Shown here: positions 41,503 to 50,069 of the stretch, piece after piece | How the letters are laid out: each line of letters begins with the position of its first letter | How positions within the stretch are numbered: the first letter of the stretch is position 1 | Source of the DNA: Bradyrhizobium sp. ARR65 | Lineage (GTDB): Bacteria > Pseudomonadota > Alphaproteobacteria > Rhizobiales > Xanthobacteraceae | Assembly: GCF_000472385.1 (NCBI RefSeq) | Contig: NZ_AWZU01000020.1 | Span: forward strand, 38,567-102,566 | Reading direction: 5' to 3' | DNA length: 64,000 bases | Translations under genes and position numbers: made by a program | Notes under the pieces: model-generated | The model's database searches: none | Seen by the model: the letters and a program-made list of their open reading frames with translations, nothing else | What the model was told of the DNA's origin: nothing

Positions 41503-42366
41503 ATGCAAGCCCTTTACGCACAGCTTCTGGTGGGACTGATCAACGGCTCGTTCTACGCGCTGCTCAGTCTCGGGCTTGCCGTGATCTTCGGCATGCTCAA
41601 CATCATCAATTTCGCCCATGGTGCGCTCTATATGATGGGCGCCTTCGTTGCCTACTTCCTACTCAACCTGTTCGGCATCAACTATTGGTGGGCGCTGCTC
41701 ATCTCGCCGCTCGTGGTCGGTATTTTCGGCATGATCCTGGAGCGGACCATGCTGAAATGGCTGACCGGGCTGGACCATCTCTATGGCCTGTTGCTCACCT
41801 TTGGCCTGGCGCTGATCATCCAGGGCGTGTTCCAGAACTATTTCGGCTCCTCCGGCCTGCCTTACTCCATTCCCGATCAATTGAGGGGCGGCATGAATCT
41901 CGGATTCATGTTCCTGCCCATCTACCGCGGTTGGGTCGTGGTGTTCTCGCTCGTCGTGTGTCTCGCGACCTGGTTTTTGATCGAACGGACGCGGCTTGGC
42001 GCCTATTTGCGCGCGGCCACTGAAAACCCCACGCTGGTCCGTGCCTTCGGCATCAACGTGCCCCGGATGATCACGCTGACCTACGGGCTTGGCGTCGGGC
42101 TCGCGGCGCTGGCCGGCGTACTCTCGGCCCCAATCAACCAGGTGCGCCCGCTGATGGGCGCCGACCTCATCATCGTCGTGTTCGCGGTGGTGGTGATCGG
42201 CGGCATGGGCTCGATCATGGGATCGATCATCACCGGCTTTGCGCTGGGCGTGATCGAGGGATTGACCAAATATTTTTATCCCGAGGCCTCCAACACCGTG
42301 GTGTTCGTGCTCATGGTGCTGGTGCTGCTGGTAAAGCCGACGGGACTGACGGGACGGGCGGCCTGA
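41503..42366 (+). CDS. livH: Branched-chain amino acid-type ABC permease (LivH)
   Basis: The 287-residue protein has about eight hydrophobic segments and the LivH opening QLLVGLINGSFYALLSLGLAVIFG plus NFAHGALYMMGAF (about residues 38-50), and the coupling region with RAFGINVPRM (about 185-194). It forms half of the membrane channel. GAGAGA precedes the ATG; livM starts two bases after its stop. Confidence 0.93.
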   Translation: MQALYAQLLVGLINGSFYALLSLGLAVIFGMLNIINFAHGALYMMGAFVAYFLLNLFGINYWWALLISPLVVGIFGMILERTMLKWLTGLDHLYGLLLTFGLALIIQGVFQNYFGSSGLPYSIPDQLRGGMNLGFMFLPIYRGWVVVFSLVVCLATWFLIERTRLGAYLRAATENPTLVRAFGINVPRMITLTYGLGVGLAALAGVLSAPINQVRPLMGADLIIVVFAVVVIGGMGSIMGSIITGFALGVIEGLTKYFYPEASNTVVFVLMVLVLLVKPTGLTGRAA

Positions 42367-42367
42367 C

Positions 42368-43336
42368 ATGACAGCAATGACCGACGACACCTTGCCGATC
42401 ACGCCGCGCGCGATGCGCGACGAGATGATCGTGTTCGGCCTCATGGCGGTGCTGCTTGCGATCGTGCCGTTCACCGGCATCTATCCGTTCTTCGTGATGC
42501 AGGCGCTGTGCTTTGCGCTGGTCGCCTGCGCCTTCAACCTCCTGATCGGCTACGGCGGCTTGCTCTCGTTCGGACACGCGATGTTCTTAGGGACGGCGGG
42601 TTACTGCAGCGCCCATGCGCTGAAGGTCTGGAACCTGCCGCCCGAACTCGGCATCGTCGTCGGCACTGCCGCCGCCTTCGCGCTGGCTATCGTGACCGGC
42701 TACGTGTCGATCCGCCGCCAGGGCATCTATTTCTCGATGATCACGCTGGCGCTGTCGCAACTGCTCTATTTCATCTATCTGCAGGCGCCGTTCACCCATG
42801 GCGAGGACGGCATCCAGGGTATCCCGCAGGGCCGCCTGTTCGGCGTCTTCGATCTCTCGCAACCGACGATCCTTTATTACGTGGTGCTGGCCGGCTTCCT
42901 CGGTGCCTTCCTCCTGATCTACCGCACGATCAACTCGCCTTTCGGTGAAGTTCTGAAGTCGATCCGGGAGAACGAGCAGCGCGCGATCTCGCTCGGCTAC
43001 AAGACCGATCAATACAAGTGGCTGGCCTTCATCCTGTCGGGCACGCTGGCCGGCTTTGCCGGGGCATTGAAGGTGTTTGTCGCCCAGAATGCATCGCTCA
43101 CGGACGTGCACTGGACCATGTCGGGCGAGATCGTGCTGATGACGCTGGTCGGCGGACTCGGCACCATTTTCGGGCCGGTCGTTGGAGCGTTCGTCATCAT
43201 CGCCATGCAGCAATATCTGGCCGGGTTCGGCCAATGGGTCACGGTGATCCAGGGCGTGATCTTCGTCGCCTGCGTGCTCCTGTTCCGCCGCGGCATCATC
43301 GGCGAGGTCGCGCATTACTTTAAGCGATCGCTGTAA
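42368..43336 (+). CDS. livM: Branched-chain amino acid-type ABC permease (LivM)
   Basis: The 322-residue protein is the second permease, with the LivM pattern NLLIGYGGLLSFGHAMFLG (about residues 58-76) and the coupling helix ENEQRAISLGYKTDQYKW (about 200-217). An ATG nine bases further in is an alternative start. It closes the livGF-binding-protein-livHM operon. Confidence 0.92.
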   Translation: MTAMTDDTLPITPRAMRDEMIVFGLMAVLLAIVPFTGIYPFFVMQALCFALVACAFNLLIGYGGLLSFGHAMFLGTAGYCSAHALKVWNLPPELGIVVGTAAAFALAIVTGYVSIRRQGIYFSMITLALSQLLYFIYLQAPFTHGEDGIQGIPQGRLFGVFDLSQPTILYYVVLAGFLGAFLLIYRTINSPFGEVLKSIRENEQRAISLGYKTDQYKWLAFILSGTLAGFAGALKVFVAQNASLTDVHWTMSGEIVLMTLVGGLGTIFGPVVGAFVIIAMQQYLAGFGQWVTVIQGVIFVACVLLFRRGIIGEVAHYFKRSL

Positions 43337-43517
43337 GGGCGCCGTTTTCCGCGCCTCTGGCGTTTCCCATAAAGCGGTGGATGATCGGCTTGAGCCTGCC
43401 GGAGTAGGTGGGCTTTTGCCTCGAAATCCGTTTATGACAGTTTTGTGACGCAGCTCGCCATGAGTCCTGGAGCAGGCTCAAGGCAGGCGGCTGCCGGGAA
43501 ACGATGGATTCGACGCC

Positions 43518-44162
43518 ATGATGCGCTGGTTTCGCGCCTTTCTGCCCAGGGAGGAACGGTTCTTCGACCTATTCGCCCGACATTCGGCAACGGTCGTGAA
43601 CGGCGCACAGGCGCTCCAGGGAGTGCTGCGGGGCGGGGAGCAGACGCTCGCCTTCTGCCAGAAGGTCAACCAATTCGAGAGCGAGGCGGACGGCATCACC
43701 CGCGAGGTACTGACCGCTGTCAGGCGGACCTTCATCACCCCGTTCGACCGCAGCGACATTACCGCCCTCATCACCGCGATGGACGATGCCATCGACCAGA
43801 TGCAGCAGACGGCGAAGGCGGTGTTGCTGTTCGAGGTGCGCGAGTTCGAGCCGACCATGCGGGAGATGGGCGGGCTGCTCGTCGAGTGCGCGCAGCTCGT
43901 CGGCCGCGCGCTGCCGCTCTTGCAGGCGATCGGCGCCAACGTCTCGCTGCTCACCCAGATCACGGAAGAGGTGACCAAGCTGGAAGGCCGCGTCGATGAT
44001 CTCCACGACATCGGGCTGAAGGAGCTTTACCTCAAGCATCGGCACGGCAACACCATGGACTTTATCGTCGGTGCCGAGATCTACGACCACCTCGAAAAGG
44101 TCGCCGACCGCTTCGACGACGTCGCCAACGAGATCAACTCCATCGTGATCGAGCAGGTCTAG
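43518..44162 (+). CDS. DUF47 family protein (PhoU-like Pit accessory protein)
   Basis: The 214-residue, all-helical protein fits DUF47, relatives of PhoU encoded next to PiT transporters. It starts MMRWFRAFLPREERFFDLF and has FITPFDRSDITALITAMDDAI split over residues 73-93, with conserved acidic residues that bind metal in PhoU-like folds. It likely controls the phosphate transporter encoded 200 bases downstream. Its stop codon lies at the edge of a palindromic repeat. Confidence 0.9.
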   Translation: MMRWFRAFLPREERFFDLFARHSATVVNGAQALQGVLRGGEQTLAFCQKVNQFESEADGITREVLTAVRRTFITPFDRSDITALITAMDDAIDQMQQTAKAVLLFEVREFEPTMREMGGLLVECAQLVGRALPLLQAIGANVSLLTQITEEVTKLEGRVDDLHDIGLKELYLKHRHGNTMDFIVGAEIYDHLEKVADRFDDVANEINSIVIEQV

Positions 44163-44210
44163 AGCATGATCCGGAAAAGTGTGAAGCGGTTTTCCGAACA
44201 GATCATGCTC
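44162..44210. repeat. Bradyrhizobium-type palindromic repeat
   Basis: GAGCATGATC at 44162-44171 pairs perfectly with GATCATGCTC at 44201-44210, enclosing CGGAAAA/TTTTCCG. I recall near-identical elements as highly repeated in Bradyrhizobium and Rhodopseudomonas genomes. It sits directly on the DUF47 stop codon. Confidence 0.7.
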
Positions 44211-44364
44211 AAACAAGAATCTAAAGCGCGGTGGCAATTCGACCTAATCCCATCGCACTTTAGGGGAGATGATCGTTGATTGACTCGCTGTGCCCGCAGG
44301 TTTGTTTCACCGCTCCCTGTCGGAGAGAGGTGGCTCGAAGAGCGCGACGGTCCAGGGCGGCGCC

Positions 44365-45369
44365 GTGAACGTCACGCTAGGTCTTCCGGTACTGATCGGC
44401 CTGATTGCCGTCGCGCTGCTGTTTGACTTTCTCAACGGCCTGCACGATGCCGCCAATTCGATCGCGACCATCGTCTCCACCCGCGTGCTGCGCCCGCAAT
44501 TCGCGGTGTTCTGGGCGGCGTTCTTCAACTTCGCTGCCTTCCTGGTCTTCGGGCTCAACGTCGCCCATACGATCGGCACGGGCATCATCGAGCCTTCCGT
44601 AGTCGATGCGCAGGTGATCTTTGCTGCGCTGGTCGGCGCCATCGTCTGGAACGTGATCACCTGGGGGCTTGGCATCCCGTCCTCCAGCTCGCATGCCTTG
44701 ATTGGCGGGTTGGTCGGCGGCGGCGTGGCGAAGGCGGGGATTTCCGCGGCCGTCTGGAGCGGCCTGTCCAAGGCGATCGCGGCCATCGTGCTGTCGCCGC
44801 TGATCGGATTTTTTCTCGCCACCGTGCTGGTCGCGATCGTCTCCTGGGCCTCGGTGCGTTCGACGCCCTTTGCGGTCGATCGCGCCTTCCGCATTCTGCA
44901 ATTCGGCTCGGCCTCGCTCTATTCGCTCGGCCATGGCGGCAACGACGCGCAGAAGACCATGGGCATCATCGCCGTGCTGCTTTATTCGCAGGGTTATCTA
45001 GGCCGCGAGTTCGCGGTGCCGTTCTGGGTGGTCCTGGCCTGCCAGGCTTCGATGGCGCTGGGCACCTTGATGGGCGGCTGGCGCATCGTGCGCACCATGG
45101 GCCTGCGCATCACCAAACTGACACCGATGCAGGGCTTTTGCGCCGAAACAGGCGGCGCGGCGACGCTGTTCATGGCGACATTCCTCGGGATTCCCGTCTC
45201 GACCACCCATACCATCACCGGCGCCATCGTCGGGGTCGGCGCCGCGCGACGCGCCTCCGCGGTGCGCTGGAACGTCGCAAGCACCATCGTCTATGCCTGG
45301 GTGATTACGATCCCGGCCTCCGCCGTCGTGGCCGCACTGGCCTATTGGATGGTGCAGGCGCTGCGCTGA
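44365..45369 (+). CDS. pit: Low-affinity inorganic phosphate transporter, PiT family
   Basis: The 334-residue membrane protein has the PiT signatures FDFLNGLHDAANSIATIVSTR near the N-terminus and GHGGNDAQKTMGI (about residues 190-202) in the second half, with the internal duplication of the family. It imports phosphate, usually with metal, driven by protons. The GTG at 44365 starts at the first helix with AGGGCGG upstream. The DUF47 gene upstream is its usual partner. Confidence 0.93.
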   Translation: MNVTLGLPVLIGLIAVALLFDFLNGLHDAANSIATIVSTRVLRPQFAVFWAAFFNFAAFLVFGLNVAHTIGTGIIEPSVVDAQVIFAALVGAIVWNVITWGLGIPSSSSHALIGGLVGGGVAKAGISAAVWSGLSKAIAAIVLSPLIGFFLATVLVAIVSWASVRSTPFAVDRAFRILQFGSASLYSLGHGGNDAQKTMGIIAVLLYSQGYLGREFAVPFWVVLACQASMALGTLMGGWRIVRTMGLRITKLTPMQGFCAETGGAATLFMATFLGIPVSTTHTITGAIVGVGAARRASAVRWNVASTIVYAWVITIPASAVVAALAYWMVQALR

Positions 45370-45373
45370 ACGG

Positions 45374-45688
45374 TCAGGCCACCAGCTTGAGGCCCACGAT
45401 GCCGGCGACGATCAGGCCGATGCAGCCGAGCCGCACCGCCGTGGCCGGCTCCCCGAGCAGGGCAATACCGAGCATCGCGGTGCCTACAGTTCCGATGCCG
45501 GTCCACACGGCATAGCCGGTTCCGATAGGCAGCGTTTTCACGGCCAGACCCAGCAGCAGCACGCTCGCGACCATGCAACCGAGCGTCAGGATCGACGGCA
45601 CCAGCCGCGTGAAGCCCTCGGTATATTTCAGGCCGATCGCCCAGCCGACCTCCATCAGTCCGGCGACGAACAAAATGAACCAGGCCAT
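45374..45688 (-). CDS. gdx: SMR transporter, guanidinium exporter Gdx/SugE type
   Basis: The 104-residue protein has four helices and follows the Gdx (SugE) pattern closely: the essential Glu13 within AGLMEVGWAIGLKYTEGFTR and the block GTGYAVWTGIGTVGTA (about residues 56-71). Gdx dimers export guanidinium in exchange for protons. The start at 45688 begins the first helix; the long upstream frame is spurious. It is convergent with pit, four bases apart. I found no guanidine riboswitch consensus upstream, but see the pseudoknot-capable site. Confidence 0.9.
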   Translation of the reverse strand: MAWFILFVAGLMEVGWAIGLKYTEGFTRLVPSILTLGCMVASVLLLGLAVKTLPIGTGYAVWTGIGTVGTAMLGIALLGEPATAVRLGCIGLIVAGIVGLKLVA

Positions 45689-45791
45689 AGCGGATCGCCT
45701 TATTTCCATGAACGCGGGGTTCCCGAACGAGGCCCAGAGCGGACCGGTGGCGGCCTTGTCGCGATCGAATGCGAGGGGCGTGCGAGATCGT

Positions 45792-45821
45792 CCCCGCACT
45801 CCTATATGGGGTACGTAGTGC
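45792..45821. other. Pseudoknot-capable sequence between gdx and prfC
   Basis: CCCC (45792-45795) can pair with GGGG (45808-45811) while GCACT (45796-45800) pairs with AGTGC (45817-45821), an H-type pseudoknot on either strand. It is 104 bases upstream of gdx. It does not fit the guanidine-III consensus as I remember it. Confidence 0.3.
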
Positions 45822-45954
45822 CTGCCGTCCGAGATGGATGCAAGTGCATTTAATGTCGCAGTTGACGGGGCGTTATGAGGCTCCGTGCAACTCTTGATCC
45901 CATCGCCTTTCTTTGTCACACGCTCGCCCGAGCCCGAATCCAACGCCCTTGCCC

Positions 45955-47571
45955 ATGTCTGACCTTGCTCTCGCCGCCGACGTGTCCGCCACGCCGCTCG
46001 CCACCGAAGTGGCGCGCCGTCGGACTTTTGCCATCATCTCCCATCCCGACGCCGGCAAGACCACGCTGACGGAAAAACTGCTGCTGTTCGGCGGCGCTAT
46101 CAACCTCGCCGGCCAGGTCAAGGCCAAGGGCGAGCGGCGCAACACCCGTTCCGACTGGATGAAGATCGAGCGCGAGCGCGGCATCTCGGTCGTCACGTCC
46201 GTGATGACCTTCGAGTTCGAGGGGCTCGTGTTCAACCTGTTGGACACGCCGGGCCACGAGGACTTTTCGGAAGATACCTATCGCACGCTCACCGCGGTCG
46301 ACTCCGCGGTGATGGTGATCGACGCCGCCAAGGGCATCGAGGCGCGGACGCGCAAGCTGTTCGAGGTCTGTCGCCTCCGCGACATTCCCATCATCACCTT
46401 CATCAACAAGATGGACCGCGAGAGCCGTGATGTCTTCGAGCTCCTGGACGAGATCGAGAAGACGCTGGCGCTCGACACCACGCCGATGACCTGGCCGGTC
46501 GGGCGAGGCCGTGATTTCCTCGGCACCTATGATGTCAGGAACGGCGGCGTGCGCCTGCTCGAGGGCGGCGGTGCCAAGACCGGCGCCGCGCAGCAGATCG
46601 ACATCGCCGAGCTCACCAAGTTCAACCCCAATCTCGACGTCGATGCGATCAAGGACGAGCTCGAGCTGGTGCGCGAAGCCTGCAAGCCGTTCGAGCTCGA
46701 GGCGTTTCGCGAAGGCCATCTGACGCCGGTCTATTTCGGCAGCGCCTTGCGCAATTTCGGCGTCGGCGACCTCCTGGAAGGGCTCGGCCAATTCGCGCCG
46801 CCGCCGCGTGCGCAGGACAGCGACTTGCGCAAGGTGCAGGCGGCCGAGCCGCGCATGAGCGCATTCGTGTTCAAGATCCAGGCCAATATGGATCCGAACC
46901 ATCGCGACCGCATCGCCTTTGCGCGGCTCTGTTCCGGCAAGCTCAGCCGCGGCATGAAGGCCAAGCTGGTGCGCACCGGCAAGGCCATGCCGCTGTCGAG
47001 TCCGCAATTCTTCTTCGCCCAGGACCGTTCGGTTGCCGATGAGGCATTCGCCGGCGACGTCGTGGGCATTCCCAACCACGGCACGTTGCGCATCGGCGAC
47101 ACGCTGACCGAAGGCGAAGATATCACCTTTGTCGGGGTGCCGAGCTTTGCTCCGGAAATCGTCCGTCGCGTGCGGCTCACGGACGCCATGAAGGCGAAGA
47201 AGCTGAAAGAGGCGTTGCAGCAGATGTCGGAGGAGGGCGTGGTGCAGGTGTTTCGCCCGCGCGACGGCGCGCCCGCGCTGGTCGGCGTGGTCGGCCCGCT
47301 GCAGCTCGACGTGCTGAAGGCGCGGCTCGATGCCGAATATTCGCTGCCGGTGGAGTTCGAGGTCTCCGAATTCCAGCTCGCGCGCTGGGTCTCCTCCGAC
47401 GACCGCAAGAAGCTGGATGCCTTCATTGCCTCCAACACCTCTTCGATCGCCGACGATGTCGACGGCGACCCGGTCTACTTGGCCAAGAACGAATTCTATC
47501 TCGGCTACACCAAAGAGCGTGCCGAAGGCATCAGCTTCTCCAACGTCAAGGACGTGAAGAAGCGGGCATGA
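45955..47571 (+). CDS. prfC: Peptide chain release factor 3
   Basis: RF3 is the GTPase that removes RF1 and RF2 from the ribosome after termination. From the ATG at 45955 the protein has 538 residues, the usual length. The P-loop is SHPDAGKTT (about residues 29-37), followed by RGISVVTSVMTFEF (about 74-87), the G3 DTPGHEDFSEDTYRTL and the G4 NKMDRESRD (about 148-156). The longer frame to 45913 adds 14 residues. It is convergent with the O-methyltransferase gene. Confidence 0.96.
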   Translation: MSDLALAADVSATPLATEVARRRTFAIISHPDAGKTTLTEKLLLFGGAINLAGQVKAKGERRNTRSDWMKIERERGISVVTSVMTFEFEGLVFNLLDTPGHEDFSEDTYRTLTAVDSAVMVIDAAKGIEARTRKLFEVCRLRDIPIITFINKMDRESRDVFELLDEIEKTLALDTTPMTWPVGRGRDFLGTYDVRNGGVRLLEGGGAKTGAAQQIDIAELTKFNPNLDVDAIKDELELVREACKPFELEAFREGHLTPVYFGSALRNFGVGDLLEGLGQFAPPPRAQDSDLRKVQAAEPRMSAFVFKIQANMDPNHRDRIAFARLCSGKLSRGMKAKLVRTGKAMPLSSPQFFFAQDRSVADEAFAGDVVGIPNHGTLRIGDTLTEGEDITFVGVPSFAPEIVRRVRLTDAMKAKKLKEALQQMSEEGVVQVFRPRDGAPALVGVVGPLQLDVLKARLDAEYSLPVEFEVSEFQLARWVSSDDRKKLDAFIASNTSSIADDVDGDPVYLAKNEFYLGYTKERAEGISFSNVKDVKKRA

Positions 47572-47583
47572 GCCTTTGGTCAT

Positions 47584-47601
47584 CACCCGCAAAAGCGGGT
47601 G
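47584..47601. terminator. Hairpin between convergent prfC and methyltransferase genes
   Basis: CACCCGC-AAAA-GCGGGTG is a perfect seven-pair stem with a four-base loop, 13 bases after prfC. No T-tract follows, so it may be a dispersed repeat rather than a true terminator. Confidence 0.4.
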
Positions 47602-47705
47602 CGCAGGGTGGTTGAGCGTAGCAAAACCCATCGGCTCTGTCGGCAAGCACGATGAGCTTCGCGCTGCTCAACCGATCCTGCGAACGCCACGGACTCCGTC
47701 CAGCT

Positions 47706-48371
47706 TCAGCCGATCCGCATCGACAGCTCGACATCCTCGCCGAACGGCGTCGATAGGTAACCGTTCGCCGGCGAGCGCACGCGCGCCAGGTAGTCCGGGC
47801 TGTAATCGGCGTTATCGGCGACGATGAAGGCGCCAGGCCTGAGACGGCTCTCCACCAGGCTCAGGATCTCGGGATAGAGGCCCTTGGCCCCGTCGAGCAG
47901 CAGCAGGTCGACCGTATCAGGGAGATCGGCGCTAAGTGTCTGCAGGGCGTCGCCCTGCCGGATCTCAACGAGGTCGATGAGACCGCCGGCCGTCAGATGA
48001 TCCCGCGCCCGGGCCACCTTGGACGGCTCGAACTCGCTGGTGATCAGACGGCCTCCGCCGTTGTCCCGCAGCGCTGCGGCGAGGTGCAGGGTCGAGATGC
48101 CGAAAGAGGTCCCGAACTCGACGATCGCCCGCGCTCGCGAGCCTCGCGCCAGCATATAGAGCAACGCGCCGGTCTCTCGCGAGACGGCAAGCGGAGCGTC
48201 CTTCAAGCGCCCGTAGAGGTCGCGGTAATCGGTTTTGCTCCGCATCAGGCGCGCCCGCTCCTGATCTGAGAGATCGGCCACGGCCGAGTCGATCTGGGTC
48301 GATGCCGCATCGGCCTCTTCGAACAAGCGGTCCAGCAGCGGGCCAAGCGGGGCGGTCGTCAGGGTGGTCAT
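47706..48371 (-). CDS. O-methyltransferase-like class I SAM protein
   Basis: The 221-residue protein has a helical N-terminus and the SAM motif IVEFGTSFGISTLHLA (about residues 83-98), followed by LITSEFEPSKVARAR (about 109-123) and VDLLLLDGAKGLYPEI (about 152-167), the pattern of family 3 O-methyltransferases. The substrate is unknown. It faces a TetR gene across 91 bases with repeated ATTCGCATT elements, so it is probably repressed by it. Confidence 0.85.
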   Translation of the reverse strand: MTTLTTAPLGPLLDRLFEEADAASTQIDSAVADLSDQERARLMRSKTDYRDLYGRLKDAPLAVSRETGALLYMLARGSRARAIVEFGTSFGISTLHLAAALRDNGGGRLITSEFEPSKVARARDHLTAGGLIDLVEIRQGDALQTLSADLPDTVDLLLLDGAKGLYPEILSLVESRLRPGAFIVADNADYSPDYLARVRSPANGYLSTPFGEDVELSMRIG

Positions 48372-48418
48372 GTACGTCTCCGGTCTAAGATGCGCGTTCT
48401 TGCGCTGGACCAGAAATA

Positions 48419-48449
48419 CGAATAATCATTCGCATTTGCTATTCGCATT
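48419..48449. promoter_or_regulatory. Candidate TetR operator (inverted and direct repeats)
   Basis: CGAAT-AATC-ATTCG (48419-48432) is an inverted repeat, and ATTCGCATT occurs twice as a direct repeat (48428-48436 and 48441-48449). It lies in the divergent promoter of the methyltransferase and TetR genes. Confidence 0.5.
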
Positions 48450-48462
48450 ACCCGCGCGTTCA

Positions 48463-49095
48463 ATGGCCGATCTCCGAAGCCCTTTAATTTCCTCACGAAA
48501 ACAGCCGCAGCAGGCCCGCTCGACCGAGCTCGTCGCAATCATTCTGCAGGCAGCGGTTCAGGTTTTGGCGAAGGAGGGCGCGCAGCGCTTCACGACGGCG
48601 CGGGTGGCCGAAAAGGCCGGCGTCAGCGTCGGATCGCTGTATCAGTACTTCCCGAACAAGGCGGCGATCCTCTTTCGCCTCCAATGCGACGAATGGCGGC
48701 AGACGACCGAGTTGCTGCGGACCATCCTCCAGGACATCAAGAGACCGCCGCTCGAACGGCTGCGCACCCTGGTCCACGCATTCATCCGTTCGGAATGTGA
48801 CGAGGCCGCCATGCGCGTGGCGCTCAATGACGCCGCCCCTCTCTATCGCGATGCGCCCGAGGCGCAGGAGGCGAGGGCGTCGGGCGACCGCACGATCCAG
48901 GTCTTCATGCGCGAGGCGTTGCCATCGGCCTCAGAAGCAACGGGTGCTTTGGCCGGCGAGCTGATCACATCGACGCTCAGCGCGGTTGGAAAGCACTTTT
49001 CGGAAAGCCCTCGAACGTCCGCAGAGATCGCGGCCTATGCCGACGCCATGGCCGACATGTTTTGCGCCTATCTTGGAAGCCTCGAACACGGCTGA
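48463..49095 (+). CDS. TetR/AcrR-family repressor
   Basis: The 210-residue protein has a TetR helix-turn-helix at about residues 23-68 (AIILQAAVQVLAKEGAQRF, then VAEKAGVSVGSLYQYFPNK) and an effector domain with DEAAMRVALNDAAPLYRDAP near 120. The ATG at 48463 is preferred; the frame extends to 48364 across the divergent promoter. It probably represses the O-methyltransferase gene. Its stop is two bases from that of the convergent hydrolase gene. Confidence 0.92.
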   Translation: MADLRSPLISSRKQPQQARSTELVAIILQAAVQVLAKEGAQRFTTARVAEKAGVSVGSLYQYFPNKAAILFRLQCDEWRQTTELLRTILQDIKRPPLERLRTLVHAFIRSECDEAAMRVALNDAAPLYRDAPEAQEARASGDRTIQVFMREALPSASEATGALAGELITSTLSAVGKHFSESPRTSAEIAAYADAMADMFCAYLGSLEHG

Positions 49096-49097
49096 TG

Positions 49098-50069
49098 TCA
49101 AACGTCAGAGCCTTGCAGGGGCACTCGTGCCTCCGACTCGCGCGCGAAGAACGGGACGAGGGCCGCGCTGACCTCTTCCGGGCGATCTTCGGGCTGGAGA
49201 TGACCGCCGGTCGTCGCCCCGCCCGTGACGTCGTCCGCCCAGCCTTTCCAGATATCGACCCGGCTTGGACGGCCGGCGACCTCCTGGGAGCTTGGCCAGA
49301 GGACGAGGACGGGGCAGTCCAGCTTGCGTCCCGCTGCGCGGTCGGCCTGGTCATGGGCAAGATCTTCATCCAGTGCGGCACGATAGTCCTCGCACATCGC
49401 GTGTCGCACCGCAGGTTCGCGGAACGCGGCACGGTATGCCTCCCTCGCTGCCGGCTCGATGACATCATCGCTCTCCGCGTTCATGGTCGCGAAGGCGCGA
49501 TCGATCACCGCATCCGGCGCCGCGGCGAGCAGGCGTTCGGGGAGGTCCGCCGGTTGCGCCAGCAGAAACCAGTGATAGCTCTTCTGGGCGTACCGATGGT
49601 CGACCGCGAGCATCGCATCGAGCGTCGGAATGACCGCGAGCGAGGCAAAGCGATCGACGACGCCGGGATGATCGAGCACCAGACGGTACCCGGCGCGCGC
49701 GCCGCGATCGTGCCCCGCGAGTGCGAACCGCGCATATCCTAGCGTCTGCATGAGGGCCACCAGCGCCGCGCCAACCCGCCGTTTGGTCCAGCGCGGCGTC
49801 ATCGCATGGGGCCGGCTCGCGCCATAGCCCGGCAGGTCGGGGATGATCACCGTGTGCTGACGCGCCAGAGCCGGGGCGACTTTACGCCACGCGATATGCG
49901 TCTCGGGGAAGCCGTGAAGGAGCAGGAGCGGCGCGCCGTCGCCGCCGATCACGCCGGCGAAGCGGACGCCGCCCGCCTCTACATCCAGCATCCGGAAGCC
50001 GGGAAAGAACGGCGGCGCGGCATCGCCTCTCGACATAGCGCTTTGATCCTGTGTTGCGATGGAAGTCAT
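49098..50069 (-). CDS. Alpha/beta hydrolase, haloacetate-dehalogenase-like
   Basis: The 323-residue protein resembles fluoroacetate dehalogenases. The nucleophile Asp121 with Arg122 and Arg125 lies in GHDRGARAGYR, the His166-Trp167 pair is in SYHWFLLAQP, and the base His is in GGHLQPED near residue 298. These positions correspond to Asp110, Arg111, Arg114, His155 and Trp156 of the Rhodopseudomonas enzyme (numbers from memory). The triad acid (Asp134 there) appears to be Ala here, so activity is uncertain. Its ATG overlaps the upstream stop codon (TGATG), so it is translationally coupled. Confidence 0.85.
   Translation of the reverse strand: MTSIATQDQSAMSRGDAAPPFFPGFRMLDVEAGGVRFAGVIGGDGAPLLLLHGFPETHIAWRKVAPALARQHTVIIPDLPGYGASRPHAMTPRWTKRRVGAALVALMQTLGYARFALAGHDRGARAGYRLVLDHPGVVDRFASLAVIPTLDAMLAVDHRYAQKSYHWFLLAQPADLPERLLAAAPDAVIDRAFATMNAESDDVIEPAAREAYRAAFREPAVRHAMCEDYRAALDEDLAHDQADRAAGRKLDCPVLVLWPSSQEVAGRPSRVDIWKGWADDVTGGATTGGHLQPEDRPEEVSAALVPFFARESEARVPLQGSDV

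Noticed and set aside
45789..45825. Guanidine-III riboswitch
   Set aside because: Stem order allows a pseudoknot, but the conserved bases of the class as I remember them are not there; kept only as a low-confidence site.
45916..47646. 576-residue minus-strand frame opposite prfC
   Set aside because: Antisense shadow of a conserved GTPase gene.
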